Source of the DNA: Phyto melanocephala
Taxonomy: Eukaryota; Arthropoda; Insecta; Diptera; Rhinophoridae
Assembly (NCBI GenBank): GCA_941918925.1
Contig: OW799233.1
Span: forward strand, 744,001-808,000
Reading direction: 5' to 3'
Length of the DNA: 64,000 bases
The notes under the pieces were generated by a model. The model was given only the letters and a program-made list of their open reading frames with translations, was not told where the DNA came from and did no database searches. Positions 1 through 11,517 of the stretch are shown one piece after another. A program made the position numbers and the translations under genes. How positions within the stretch are numbered: the stretch's first letter is position 1; every line of letters begins with the position of its first letter.

Positions 1-269
1 TTAGGTGCCTATATTTTAAAGGTGGCTGCAACACAGAGACTCTGTTTGCTTATAGATGAAATCTGACATAACAAATTTTTTTTATGTACGGACTTTGACG
101 AGAAAAATAAACAAAAAATATAATAAGCTTGTGTTTGTAAGATTACCTTGTAAATTAAGGCGTATGATTTTTTACAGAAGAAGTAACCACAAAAATTAAA
201 CAACAGAACGGCACGTCACAGAACGACAACAGAAAGTAAAGACTAATGAAGCCTTTATAAATAGATATA

Positions 270-520
270 TCTATATATATAAAATCAATGTGTGTTTGTA
301 TGTTTGTTACACAATCACGCAAAAACGGCTGAACAGAACTAAATGAAATTTGGCACATAGATTGATAACAACCTAGATTAACACATAGGCTACTTTCTAT
401 CGCAATAATAACGCGAAATCGTTGGTAAACTATGTTGTAAATATTTTTATTTTTGTTGTTAATACTAAGTCTACATTTTATACCGATAATTACGCAGACG
501 AAGTCGCGGGCACAAGCTAG
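270..520 (+). mobile_element. Short non-autonomous Helitron
   Basis: It starts with TC (TCTATATATATAAAA) directly after an A and ends with CTAG directly before a T, next to a G+C-rich subterminal stretch (GAAGTCGCGGGCACAAGCTAG). A 5' TC, a 3' CTRR and insertion between A and T are canonical Helitron ends. It is 251 bp with no coding capacity. The related element at 43167-43660 shares the TCTATATATATAAAA start. Confidence 0.75.
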
Positions 521-3225
521 TCTTATATAAATTTTAAACTTTAGATTTAAGTTACATGATAACTATAGCATTTAAAGTTAAAAGTTCCATTAATATTAGA
601 AATCATTCAAAATAAAATTAAAAAAAGGCTTTTTCTTTATTTTAACAAATTTTATAAAATAGTAAATTTTGTATCTATTTCTTGTAGACAAACAATAAGA
701 AAGATAAACAATCAGCTGATTAGACATAAAAAATTATTAACATTTTAGTTTTAAATTGCTTGGTGTGTAGCTTTTATTTAGTTTTTTTTTCACACAATAA
801 TTAAAAAAATCAGAGCACTGGCAACCGTGCGATTTTTTTCAAATGCAAAAAGTTCAATAATAATTGCCAAAAAAAATCATATATTTTTTAGAAAGAACAC
901 AATTTTAAACTCTTTAGAAAAAAGATTAAAAATCTTTTCCAGTTTCTAATTAAAAGGAATAAGCATTGCTTTTTTCCATTATAAATACATACACATGTAC
1001 AAACATAAATATTATCGCTTTGCATAAAACCAACAATTTCCTTTATTTTTTGAACTTAAGATCTCACTACGGACTGTATTAACAACTTGGGTGACTAAGA
1101 TTTTAAAAAGTAATATAGACACAACAAAAACTTAATTTTATAATTTCAATTAAACGCCATTTAGATCATATGGCCAGTTTTAATTGAATGTTCTTTTTTT
1201 ATTTGTTGAATTTGAATATATTTTTTATTTCTGCATGCCAAAAGTGATTGAGAGCTGGACACATTCGCATTTAAATGAAACTTTAAAGCACTTGCGATGT
1301 TTAAGTGCTCTTTTTTGGCGCTTAAGCTAGATCTCCTCAAACGATTATATTTTTAAATCAATAAACATATGATTGGCGCCAAAAATACATATTTCGCGCA
1401 TTATTGTTTATTATTTTAATTTTTTTGTTTATTATTATTCCAATATTGTTCGAAATTTAAGTTAAATTTGCATATAAAATATTATTTTTTTTTTCTCAAT
1501 GCAAAAAATAAAAGATAATATTTTAGCCTTGTTTTTGTCTTAGTTTTAACAACAACCAAAAAATGTATTTAATTAAACAAGCGTGAATAACGACGGTGTT
1601 ATCAATAATGCTTTGAAATGTATATGTTTGATTTCGTATAAACCATATGCATTCATACATACATACATAGTTTTATTTATTATATTTATTTATTTATATA
1701 TAAACTATGTAATAGAATAATTTTTTTCTACAACAACAAAGAGATGAATCAACAATAATTTAAATAAATTATCAAAAATCATTTTTATGAAATAATTGGT
1801 AATTTTTTTAGCAAAATAAATCAGTTTTAACAAAAACAATTTTTTGTAGTTTCTAGTTTAAAATAAAAACGTTCTATAAATAAATTGCATTGTTAAAACA
1901 CTAACTAATAAAAGATAAAAAAAAAATTAAGTCATACTAATATACGATTTAAATAAAACGTGCGAAGTCAACAAACAAAATTAGTAAAAAAATAAAATCT
2001 ATTGTTTCGATTGTTATGATGATTTTTAACCAAGTTTTGATTTAAAGAGTTGCTCAATTTATCTGACGAATCTTTGCTTAAATCTAGCTGACAAGTTAGC
2101 AACCACAAACTTTGTATCGGGTGTTTGTTTTTAGAACCTAATAATTTTCCATAACAGCCCATTTGGTTTCGTGTTTGGTGAATTTAGAATAAGTTTGTTA
2201 CAACAAATTACCATGAAAAAACTCACACCAAAACAACTTTAACAAATTGTCACAATTCGTTTTAGAAAAACCTGATTTTAATGAAGAACTATGCATTGCG
2301 TCAAAACAAACCTCTTGACTCTTCATCTTATTCATATGTTTTAACGTCATTTTGTTGTTTTCTAGTTTTATTCGCAAGTAAACCTAAAGTAATTGAACAT
2401 TACGAAGATTACATTCAGCGATATGAACTTTGGCTAAGGTACATTAAAGTCATATTTAATAATTTCATTTCTATTAAAAGTTTTCCAACATAAAAAATTC
2501 ACCCTTTGTTTAGGTCTTACTCTTAAATTCGGTACATAAAATGTTAATTCTAAATTAATAAAAAGACCACCGCCATTTCCATTCGGCAAATTTTATATAA
2601 ATCATTTATTAAACAAAATTAATAGAATAGATATTGTCTGGCCACGCTTTAGTTTGTTTCTAGTTTTGAATTGCAAAATAGTTTTTTTAAAATGATTTAA
2701 GAAATTCTTGAAAATTTGCATTTATGAAAAATAAAATACAGGCACATAAATAATTAAAAAATAAAAACGCACATACATACATGCAAGCGGTGCTGATAAG
2801 CAGCAGCTGAAAAATGAGGGAAACCATAAACTTTAACGTGGCAAGCCCTACCTCAACTAACTTGGTGCGATAATTGATACTTCATATCATGTCTGGTCAA
2901 ATGCGTTACGGTTACGGTCGTATCTGTAACGACTTGTGGTAAAAACGTTGTGAAAGATGCCAGACATGTCTTTTTCATTTAAAAATTTGAGGGCGAACTT
3001 AAAGGCAATGATAGGCTTCAATATAGAGCTCGATAACATAGTTCATGGTACGCTGTTCTCTGTGAGTAATTGGGCGCTTGTATGTAACTTTGCGAAATTG
3101 GTACAGGGTAGAGTAGGTTTAAATGCCCTTCCCACCCAGTGATGGAAAGCTTTGCGGTAGTTTTTCGGGAACACATTCATACACACATTCATACACACAC
3201 ACATACATACATATGTATAAATATA
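521..3225. other. A+T-rich intergenic sequence, no gene seen
   Basis: Homopolymer runs, CATACATA tracts and scattered stops. A 70-codon frame at 2281-2493 (+) and a 61-codon frame at 2957-3142 (+) resemble nothing I recognise and are within chance for this composition. CAGCTGATTAG near 715 resembles the interior of the MULE-type MITEs found later. Confidence 0.5.
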
Positions 3226-3594
3226 CCCTGCAGATAACGCGACTAGTCCATACTCGCGTGTAAAGTATACTCTAAAATGGACTAGGACTAATCAAAAGAT
3301 CACCCAAATGTATGGAGAAAACATTGTCGATTTAACATTATGATGTCCTAGGGCTGGACCGTAGTCCGGAGTAGTCTCAAAACTACTCTTTGTCACTGTT
3401 TGATGGAACACCTACACGACCAATATACACGTCGTGACAACAATTTATGTAATAGTTTAAAACACGAGCCCTTGTCGTTTAATTACAATCTCTTGTTTGA
3501 AAATGATATGGTCCATGACTGCATAACATGGGACCATGTTGTAAGTAGTCCATTTAGCTAAAATGGACCACGCAGTCCATTATTATCTGTAGGG
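3226..3594. mobile_element. TIR element (MITE) with TAGTCCAT repeats
   Basis: The ends are inverted copies, CCCTGCAGATAA on the left and TTATCTGTAGGG on the right, both next to TA, so a TA target duplication is possible. Inside, the motif TAGTCCAT or its complement recurs many times (3244, 3278, 3365, 3510, 3547, 3563). The body is largely fold-back and no coding is seen. The superfamily is not determined. Confidence 0.55.
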
Positions 3595-3716
3595 TACCCA
3601 TATGTTTTTATATAAAAATAAATATACGCCCTACTTCGTTAATGCACTTCTAACAATATATTCAATATTCAAGCTACTCTCTTAATCGTAAAATAATTTT
3701 TTGTGAAATTTAAAAA

Positions 3717-3990
3717 AGCTGTGGTGCCAAGGGTATATCGATGGCCTAACAACATAAAAAGGACTTATCTCGATTTTTAACGATAATAACATTTTCTGGT
3801 AGTCCACATACAAACACATCACCCCTAGAAAATTTAGTGAGCTTCGGTTTAAAACAACGGATTTATTAGCCACATAAAAAAGCTCTAGCTCATTTTATTC
3901 TATTTAATTTTATTCAGTTTTTTGCTTTTCCAGTTAAATAATCAAAAATGGAGATACGCTCCCTCGATATTAAGCCATCCATATACAGCT
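3717..3990. mobile_element. MITE related to the 8421-10366 transposon
   Basis: Left end AGCTG...TATATCGATGGCCTAA and right end (complement) AGCTGTATATGGATGGCTTA form imperfect TIRs followed on both sides by a CTTATCTCG/CGTATCTCC box. The same order (ACCTGCATAACGATGGCTTA, then CGTATCTC) makes the TIRs of the larger element at 8421-10366, so this looks like an internally deleted relative. A 12-bp insertion sits in the left TIR. Confidence 0.55.
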
Positions 3991-4043
3991 TTTATCTTAA
4001 TTTGATTTTGTTGAGAAAAATACAAAGTACTGAGAGTATATAG

Positions 4044-5098
4044 TAGGGTGATCGATTATTCGACTTTTCTAAGAACCCGGTTTTCAAATAGTTTGAAATT
4101 TAGAATTAAAAAAAAAACGGTTGCTATTTTTTGAGAAAAAACCGGTTAACCGGTTCGAATATATAAAATATAATATTTAAAGAAAAAATTGAAAAATATT
4201 GCCAAAAAAAGATTATAATAAAAATTATGTCTAAATATGAAATTTGTACAGTTTATATACGTTTGGCTGCACAATTAAGCAATAACTGACATGAACGCAG
4301 TTGACCCATTTGGTTTTAATTATTTAAATTTAAGGACAAAAGGAACTCTTTACAAGTAAAATAAATAAATACAATAAATAAATAAGACTTTATAAGGCTG
4401 TTATAAATGTTTTTATCTCCTTCTGTACATATTTTAAATGTTAAATAGATCTTTTAAACTAATATGCACTAACGTATCTTGTTTGAAATGATTTCTGTAA
4501 TTTGAAAATCATTAAAATTTCATTTTAAAAATTCTTTCTCACACCCCTGACAGACATACAAATAAAGGCATAAACTAAATAGTTTGTTCGATGGTTTAAT
4601 TTAAATTTAAGTTGACAGACAAACACTCAATGCCATTAATTAAAATTAGGATCTGGGTGGAGAGATTATTGGTTTTTCTTTATTGTAACAACACTTTTTA
4701 CCTAAAAGTGATCGATCAGCTAAGTTTATGCTTCAATTACCTTTAACTTTTAACGTTAGGTTTATATCCTATAAAAAAATAATATTAAAGCTCAATTATT
4801 TTTCTTATTTTGCATTTGATTTTTCAACAACAAATAAATTTCTTACAATATTATGGAAGAATATTTAATAGTTTTTATTTTCTGATTTTTGGAAACTTTT
4901 CGCGTACTAAATATACTATGGTACGATTGCTTAAAAAGATATATAAAAATACACTTAAAAAAATAAAAAACCGGTTTTTTGGGATAAAAAAAAACGGTGT
5001 ATTCGATATTCGAAAAATCAACATTTAGAAAAAACCGCCAGCTAAAAGAGGAAAAAACCGGATTTTCCACCGGTTGTAAAACCGAGTCGATCACCCTA
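4044..5098. mobile_element. Non-autonomous hAT-like element with 8-bp TSD
   Basis: The element is flanked by the 8-bp direct repeat GTATATAG (4036-4043 and 5099-5106). It begins TAGGGTGATCGA and ends TCGATCACCCTA, a perfect 12-bp TIR. Both subterminal regions are packed with ACCGGTT-like motifs (about 4076, 4121, 4140, 4148 on the left; 4970, 4995, 5055, 5069 on the right), as hAT transposases typically need. No recognisable transposase frame remains in the 1055 bp. The 8-bp duplication points to hAT. Confidence 0.75.
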
Positions 5099-5106
5099 GT
5101 ATATAG

Positions 5107-6084
5107 CAAAGATCTACTTATTTACTATTTACACCTTCTTCTATCTTCGCCAAGATCAAATTTTAAATGTCAGAAGATATAAAAATTACTGTAAAACCAA
5201 AAAAGTACCTTTTGTTACCTTTTGAGAACTCAGATCAATAGAATAGGGTTTTTTTTCTCCAGTAGTTGCAATGTTCTATTTATGTTACTAATTTTAAGTT
5301 TGTCAATAGCTTGAAATAAATCTGTCGAATATTTTCTATACCATCTACTTAGGCAGCGGCACTGACTGTCGATTGTTTTATTTTGAAATTTAATCAAATA
5401 AATTTAATAGTAAAATGAATCTAGACAAAGTTTGACAATTTATCAAATTTTATTTCAATTTTCATTCGAATTAAGCTCTGCTGTTTGAAACCTTTTTATT
5501 TTAAGCATAAATTTATTTTATAATTCTAGTTTTGTTAAACATAAATGTTTATTATTTAACCTTGAATAACTTATATTTTTGACAAAGTAAATAATTTTGT
5601 TTATTTCTAAATTTGTCTATTTTTATGCATACAAATGTATGCATGGATTTATGTACGTTTATATGTATGTATGTGCCTTTTTATGTTAAAATTTATTTTA
5701 TATTAAAAAAAAAAATAAAAACAATAAAATACAAGAACACACTTGCAAAAGCAACCCTTCTGGAAGATAGGCCTAGATGATAGAAAATCATTATATACCA
5801 CAATTGATTATGTACAAGACACTGATATTGCGAAAAAAAATTAATTTTCTTTTTATCTTCTACTTCCCCTGTTTATATCACAGCGCTGAAAAGTTTGAAG
5901 AATCAATTTTATTTTATCATTAATGCACGCACGTCTTATCAATGCTGTGAGTTAACAACTTTAGAATCTATAAGTGAACTTCCAAGGTATAAATACTATG
6001 TCGTATTGTTTTTCTTTTTTTTATTTTCAAAATTTGAGAATGATTTGAAACTTTTACACGATATTTTTAAAATATTTTTTAACA
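5107..6084. other. A+T-rich intergenic sequence, no gene seen
   Basis: Only low-complexity sequence and short CATA/TATG tracts (about 5624-5675). The 66-codon frame at 5895-6095 is not recognisable. Confidence 0.45.
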
Positions 6085-6165
6085 TCCGGAAATGAAAATT
6101 GTAGAAATTTCACACGGAATGACAAAGCTATATATACCCTTTTTCACTGTGTGAAGGGTATAAAA
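6085..6165 (-). mobile_element. DINE-1/Helentron fragment (5' end, type II)
   Basis: Carries GAAAATTGTAGAAATTTC and the end hairpin TACCCTTTTTCACTGTGTGAAGGGTA, read here on the minus strand. Only about 80 bp of the 5' terminus remain; body and 3' hairpin are missing. Confidence 0.7.
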
Positions 6166-7118
6166 ATGAATATAAAAGTTTGTCCGTCGTGTGGGTGTAT
6201 ACGAAATTAAAATCCAAAAAAAAACATTCATCAAACATGCATGTGCAAGCATCTGTGGCTTTCTTTAATAACCGCGTATGTATATTTTTGGCTATTTTGA
6301 ATTATTGGTGCCAATTTTTTTTTTTTTTTTATTTTAAACGTTATTTTCGTGAGTCCTAAAATTGTTTATCATCTTTTGTTTTCTCTACTAAATTAGCTAA
6401 TACGCGATATGTTTTTTAAATCTGACTTGTCAAATTTCCCATTGCCAAATACGTTCACATATGATGTGTATAATCTTTAAAGCGGTTCTCCTGTAAATTT
6501 CAAGTAAAACATAAAAACGTGGCCTATATTTATTAGCTGTATGTATTTGCCCAACTTAAGTCAGATGTGATGTATATAACTTGTTTACCCGCAAAAACTT
6601 TAATATCCGTAATACAAGTACTTTGTTATTTTTACTTTTTGTTGAGATTTTTTTGTAAATGAGATATTTGCCTGAAACTTTTTGTTATTTTTACTTAAAG
6701 AAAAAGCTTATGGCGAGCGCATAGTTTTCAATAAAACGTTTTTAGTCTCTTCTAAAAAAATTAATGTTTTTACTAAGCGGTCACTCGATAAAACCTCAGC
6801 TATTTTAACGTGTTTGATCTATTTGTTTTGTTTAAACATATCGATTTGGTTTTTGGTCTTTTTATTACATTTATAAATTATATAATCGAAAGACATTTAA
6901 AAATTTTTACGATTTTAACATATTAACAACCAATCGAAATTATGTATGTAAATCTTGCTGGATTCAAATTTTTCAAACTTAATGTTTGAATCTTATAAGC
7001 TTCTTTTCATGTGTCTACCTTTAATTGTGTTTTCTTTTTGAGTTGTTGCCAAAAAAAAAAAAAGAATTCATCTTATATCTTCTTGTTAATCATCATCGTT
7101 GTCGTCTTTAACATTATT
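6166..7118. other. A+T-rich intergenic sequence, no gene seen
   Basis: Poly-T runs at about 6309-6330 and a poly-A run at about 7050-7062. A 64-codon frame at 6682-6876 is unrecognised and judged chance. Confidence 0.45.
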
Positions 7119-7716
7119 ACACCCTTCACCTGTGCTGTACAAGGGTATATATAGCTTTGTCATTCCGTTTGTAACTTCTACAATTTTCATTTCCGACCCC
7201 ATAAAGTATATATTTTCTGAAAGCTTACGAATAGAGGATTCGATTAAGCCTGGAACGTCTGTTCGTCTGCCCGTCTGTCCGTGTGTTGGTTGAAATCAAC
7301 TTTTAGAAGCAACTATATGTTCCTCAGATCTGTATATGGTATCAATCTCGTGGAAATATCCAGGAATGAATCGCTATTGAAATTTAGCACAATCGCCCCA
7401 TAACTAACTCGTTTTTTTTTCACAATTACAACAACAACCTACATACATACTGGTGAAAGCAAACGTGACTTTGAATTCCAGCTGAGCCAAAAAAATTTTT
7501 TTTTTTTTAATTTTTTTTTGTAATTTTTTTTATTATTATTTTTTTTTATTTTTAATATATTTTTTTTTGTAATTTTTTTTTATTTGGTATGTTTTTTACA
7601 TGTATGTACGTATTTTATATGAGATGAATGGTGATAAAAACAATTGTTATTGCATGACTACACCTTGTGAAGGGTATATAAGATTCGGCACGGCCGAATA
7701 TAGCACTGTTACTTGG
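7119..7716 (+). mobile_element. DINE-1/Helentron-type element, type I
   Basis: Opens with the 5' hairpin TACACCCTTCACCTGTGCTGTACAAGGGTA split over an imperfect stem, then the GACCCCATAAAGTATATA box, a GTCTGYCC tract, the ATCGCTATTGAAATT block, a long T-rich core, and closes with TTCGGCACGGCCGAA and CACTGTTACTTG. That order matches Drosophila DINE-1/INE-1 Helentron derivatives. It is non-coding. Confidence 0.85.
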
Positions 7717-8418
7717 TTTTTTATTATTATTGTCCATCGAAATCGTACAAGTCTTCCGGTCTTAATACAATACACTCATACGCCCAAAACGATATAAATG
7801 TATATGCATGCATGTATGTATGTATGTATGTATGTATGTATGCATTTGTATATGTACATATTTAAACTATACCTACAGAAAAAAATACACTTTTGATTTA
7901 ATAAAAAAAAAAAATAATAATAAAATTTTATTAAATTAGTAGCTTTCACTTGATTTGTAGATTCAAATAAAATCGTTTATTTTTCAAAATATTTTTTTTT
8001 TTGACAATATGTTCGTTCGTTTACTGAAAAGATTGGGAAAATTGCATAGAAAACGTAAAAAATGCATTAAAATTTAGTTAACAATAACAAAAACCTTGAG
8101 TAAACGAACAAACCCAGAATGACACAAAAAATGCATAGAAGTAAATTAAACGTTATTTAAAAAGTTAAACTGATTTAGGAAAAGCTTTGTTTTAAATAAT
8201 ATATATAAATAAACACATACATCCATGTATACATACATATAAAATCCATAAACAATAAACATCGATAATTTTAAAATTGGTATCCAGCGTATCTAAAAGA
8301 AAAAAAGAAGTTTCAACTTTGTCATCTCCGATACGAACGAAATCCTATTCAATTCGATATGTTTTTATGTGTTTTTTCTGTTTTTTTTTTTTTGGTTCAT
8401 CCTAAAAAAAAAAACAAC
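7717..8418. other. A+T-rich spacer with a TATG microsatellite
   Basis: A (TATG)n tract lies at about 7811-7843. The rest is poly-A/T-rich; no gene is seen. Confidence 0.5.
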
Positions 8419-8714
8419 TAACCTGCATAACGATGGCTTAATATGAAAAGGTCGTATCTCGTTTTTTCCCAAAATCGCGTTTTTTGCATATTCTGACGAA
8501 AGGCCCTCAGATACACGTTTCTTAAAAATTTTTTGTTTTTGTCTTAACAAATAAAAAATTTATAAACACCTAAAAAAAAGCCCTATCTAATTTGAGAAAA
8601 TTCTTCAAAGAAAAAAACCCTAACTCATTTTAATATCAATGCACTTTATTGATGTGTTTAATGGATCAGTTTTTTAAGCATCGTCGCTGTTATTGTAACA
8701 AGAATAACAGGGTA

Positions 8715-8790
8715 GCAATCAATAATATAGTATAGAGAGAGTCGCAATCAATAATATAGTATAGAGAGAGTCGCAATCAGTAGCATAGTT
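8715..8790 (+). repeat. 29-bp tandem repeat, 2.5 copies
   Basis: A unit beginning GCAATCAATAATATAG and ending AGAGAGAGTC occurs at 8715-8743 and 8744-8772, identical in both, followed by a diverged partial third copy. It lies inside the transposon, upstream of its coding remnant. Confidence 0.9.
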
Positions 8791-8957
8791 ACTCTGTCAC
8801 TGGGTGAAATAAAAAATAATGTGTTTTCCCCGAAATTGTTGTGAAATTGTATGAAACTTGCATCATTGTAATATAAAAGTGTGGAGAACTGAGACTTTAA
8901 ATAATTGAAGCGTGAAAAATAAATTGATGTGTCAAAAATAATTAAAGTTTGAATAAT

Positions 8958-10032
8958 ATGAATTGCTCCGGCGCTGTAAATTCAGAGGATATTCGCAAGA
9001 GGAATAGCGTTGCGAATAAATCCAAATGGAAAGCAAACGTCAACAAAAAGAAGAATGGAAGGTGGGCAATTTGTGGGCATATCTAAGAAAGAACTTTCCC
9101 AAAAACCTCCTCGACAACTCGGTGAGTCGTGTTCATCACAGTATTGTGTAAAAAGTGCATTAAGAAACTGTTAAGTGTTTTCCGAGGCCACTCGAAAGGA
9201 AATATTTAAATTGTTTTGGGAAATGTCCTGGGAACAAAAGCGGATGTATGTTACTGGTCTTATTAAAATTTCGGATAAAAAAAGTAATAGCTCTGAAAAT
9301 TCGCGGCGAGCTTATACCATAACATACTTACTCAAACAGGATTCCAATAGATTACAAGTATGCCGACACATGTTTCATTCAATACTAGAACTAAAGGAAA
9401 AGATGGTTCGAAATTGGATCGACTCTGCTGGTAAACACGGTTCGCAAAATAGCCCCGACAAATCATTAAGTATGCGCAAGTCTGCTAAACTCTCAACAGT
9501 AGCAGGTAAGCACAATCAAAAGCGACGTTCTTTCCTACAAGCGTGGCTGGATGAGTTACCAAAAATAGAGTCTCATTATTGTCGGAGAGATTCCAAGAAA
9601 TTATATTTCGTTCTCCAAATATACATCACATAATAATTTACTCGGACGGATGTTTTTACCAAAATCGAAGCGCGCAAAGTTCCTACACCTCTACAAGTAC
9701 ATCATTTGCATTATGAGTATTTCTTTAATTATGAAAAAAGTTCACAAGTGTACTCATCTCTACGTCCAGGTAAATAATATTGCGCTCTAACTCTATAGGT
9801 ACATTTTATGTATACTCACTGATTGTGTTAAATTTTAGGCAGAGGCATTGGTGAACCAACAGTAAGCATGATACGAGCTCTTGGATATGAACCATCCGGA
9901 GTAATTTATTTTAAAACTAGAATAACCGGCGACTATGACTTACTTCCGCAGAAATCAGTTAGAAGAATTAATGCAGAAATTCCCGCCGAAAGTCTTCACA
10001 AAGAAAAAATTCCACTAACGAAGAAAAAATGA
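8958..10032 (+). pseudogene. Transposase-like orphan gene, frameshifted and internally deleted
   Basis: Reading begins at ATG 8958. The frame shifts once near 9045, meets a TAA at 9172-9174, then runs open from 9175 to 9633. This open stretch holds the blocks I associate with a poorly characterised insect/cnidarian transposase-like family: KEIFKLFWEMSWEQKRMYV, then SRRAYTITYLL, and LPKIESHYCRRDSKKLYF. A shift follows, then IIYSDGCFYQNR (about 9632-9667), which resembles the catalytic Asp motif of that family, directly joined to its C-terminal region. An intron with GT/AG ends (9770-9838) separates YSSLRPG from GEPTVSMIRALGYEPSG, and a TGA lies at 10030-10032. The blocks are in family order, but the parts between KKLYF and IIYSDG, and after QNR, appear missing. 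Large internal deletions plus frameshifts make it inactive. The family comparison is from memory. Confidence 0.65.
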
Positions 10033-10494
10033 GACCACTTGCACTTCTATAACATGAATTATTAATTTATTTTGTTTTATTAAAATATGTATCTAATTTT
10101 AATCGTAGTCCAAAAAAGCCCTAACTTGAATTTTGTTTCAAAAATATGAATAACTAAAAGCCCTATCTTACATATCTTCATTAATATTAAAAAAAATTTA
10201 AAATAAATGTGGTCATTGCATTTTTACTAAGAAACTGCGTTCAAAAACATATATAAACATATATATTGACAAATCTTCCCGATTTTATTCAGTTTTTCCC
10301 TTCTCCTGTAAAGTAGCTAAAAGTTGAGATACGACTTTTTCATATTAAGCCATCGATAAGCAGGTTATTTTATAATTAAGTAAATTTGATTCATTATTCT
10401 ACATATGTACGTCAATTTGTACACTGTCACCGTAATTAAATAAAATATCACAGACAGAATGACTACATTACTTTATGAGAACAATATGAACAAG

Positions 10495-10583
10495 AATAAA
10501 TAAAAACAAATTATAGATTTGATGCATCAGTGCTTTAGTTGCATTTCGCCTAAAATTAAAACTTAAACAAATGCAACAACACG
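10495..10583 (+). repeat. Left copy of an 89-bp perfect direct repeat
   Basis: Begins AATAAATAAAAACAAATT and ends GCAACAACACG. It is identical base for base to 11429-11517 and abuts the 3' end of the Helentron copy at 10584-11428. Confidence 0.9.
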
Positions 10584-11428
10584 TAACAGTGCTATATTCG
10601 GCCGTGCCGAATCTTATATACCCTTCACAACGTGTAGTCATGCAATAACAGTAGTTTGTATCACTATTCATCTCATATAAAATACGTACATATGTATGTA
10701 TATACTGGTTTGACTAAATGTGGCATCGAATCCCAGCTGAGCCCAAAAAATTTTATCTTATTTTATTTAAGATATTATTTATATTTTATTATTATTTTTT
10801 TATATTTTTTTTTTAATTTTTTTAAAAAATTTTTTTATAAAAATTTTTAAAAAATTTTTTTTAATTTTTTTAAAAAATTTTTTTATAAAAATTTTTAAAA
10901 AATTTTTTTAAATTTTTTTTTTAAATTTTTTAAAATTTTTTTTTTTGTAATTTTTTTTACTATTTTTTTTTATTTTTAATATATTTTTTTTGTGTAATTT
11001 TTTTTTTTTTGGCATGTTTTTTGCATGTATGTATATATGTATGTTGTTGTTGTAATTGTGTAAAAAAACGAGGTGGTCGTGGTTTTTTGCTCATATCTCA
11101 GAAAGTTATGGGGCGATTGTGCTGAATTTCAATAGCGATTCATTCCTGGATATTTCCAAGAGATTGATACCATATACAGATCTGAGGAACATATAGTTGC
11201 TTCTAAAAGTTGATTTCAACCAACACACGGACAGACGGGCAGACGGACAGACGGTCAGACGGACAGACGGTCAGACGGACAGACGGACAGACGGTCAGGG
11301 CTTAATCGACTCCTCTATTCATAAGCTTTCAGAAAATATATACTTTATGGGGTCGGAAATGAAAATTGTAGAAATTACAAACGGAATGACAAAGCTATAT
11401 ATACCCTTTTTCACTGTGTGAAGGGTAT
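10584..11428 (-). mobile_element. DINE-1/Helentron-type element, mosaic (type I body, type II 5' hairpin)
   Basis: Read on the minus strand it starts with the type II hairpin (TACCCTTCACACAGTG) at 11428 and ends with the TTCGGC/GCCGAA hairpin near 10600. The body carries the type I block ATAGCGATTCATTCCTGG and the longest GTCY tract of the window. The 3' tip is shortened: CTTGTT is missing and the element joins the 89-bp repeat at TAACAGTG. Confidence 0.85.
11220..11299 (-). repeat. GTCYGTCY tandem tract inside the Helentron copy
   Basis: About ten copies of GGACAGAC/GGTCAGAC (complement GTCTGTCC). This microsatellite at a fixed position is a known DINE-1 hallmark; here it is longer than in any other copy of the window. 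Confidence 0.85.
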
Positions 11429-11517
11429 AATAAATAAAAACAAATTATAGATTTGATGCATCAGTGCTTTAGTTGCATTTCGCCTAAAATTAAAACTTAA
11501 ACAAATGCAACAACACG
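11429..11517 (+). repeat. Right copy of the 89-bp perfect direct repeat
   Basis: Identical to 10495-10583 and directly adjacent to the 5' end of the intervening Helentron copy. Confidence 0.9.

Larger units (their letters stand above)
8421..10366 (+). mobile_element. TIR DNA transposon with deleted transposase-like gene
   Basis: TIRs of about 40 bp: left ACCTGCATAACGATGGCTTA continuing to CGTATCTCG, right the inverted copy ending GGTTA. TA flanks both ends (8419-8420, 10367-10368), so TA is a possible target duplication. Inside both ends are repeated AAAGCCCTAACT/AAAGCCCTATCT motifs (8573, 8625, 10115, 10151). The cargo is the broken gene at 8958-10032, in + orientation with a 5' leader containing a TATAAAAG box near 8873. 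The superfamily is not assigned. MITE relatives occur at 3717-3990 and probably 54895-55134. Confidence 0.75.

Noticed and set aside
2957..3142. 61-codon frame MPDMSFSFKNL...
   Set aside because: No family resemblance, no promoter or splice support; length within chance.
4140..4165. tRNA T-loop-like GGTTCGAAT
   Set aside because: It belongs to the ACCGGTT repeats of the hAT-like element and has no cloverleaf around it.
8715..8790. CRISPR-like repeated units
   Set aside because: Units are directly tandem without spacers, in an insect genome, inside a transposon.
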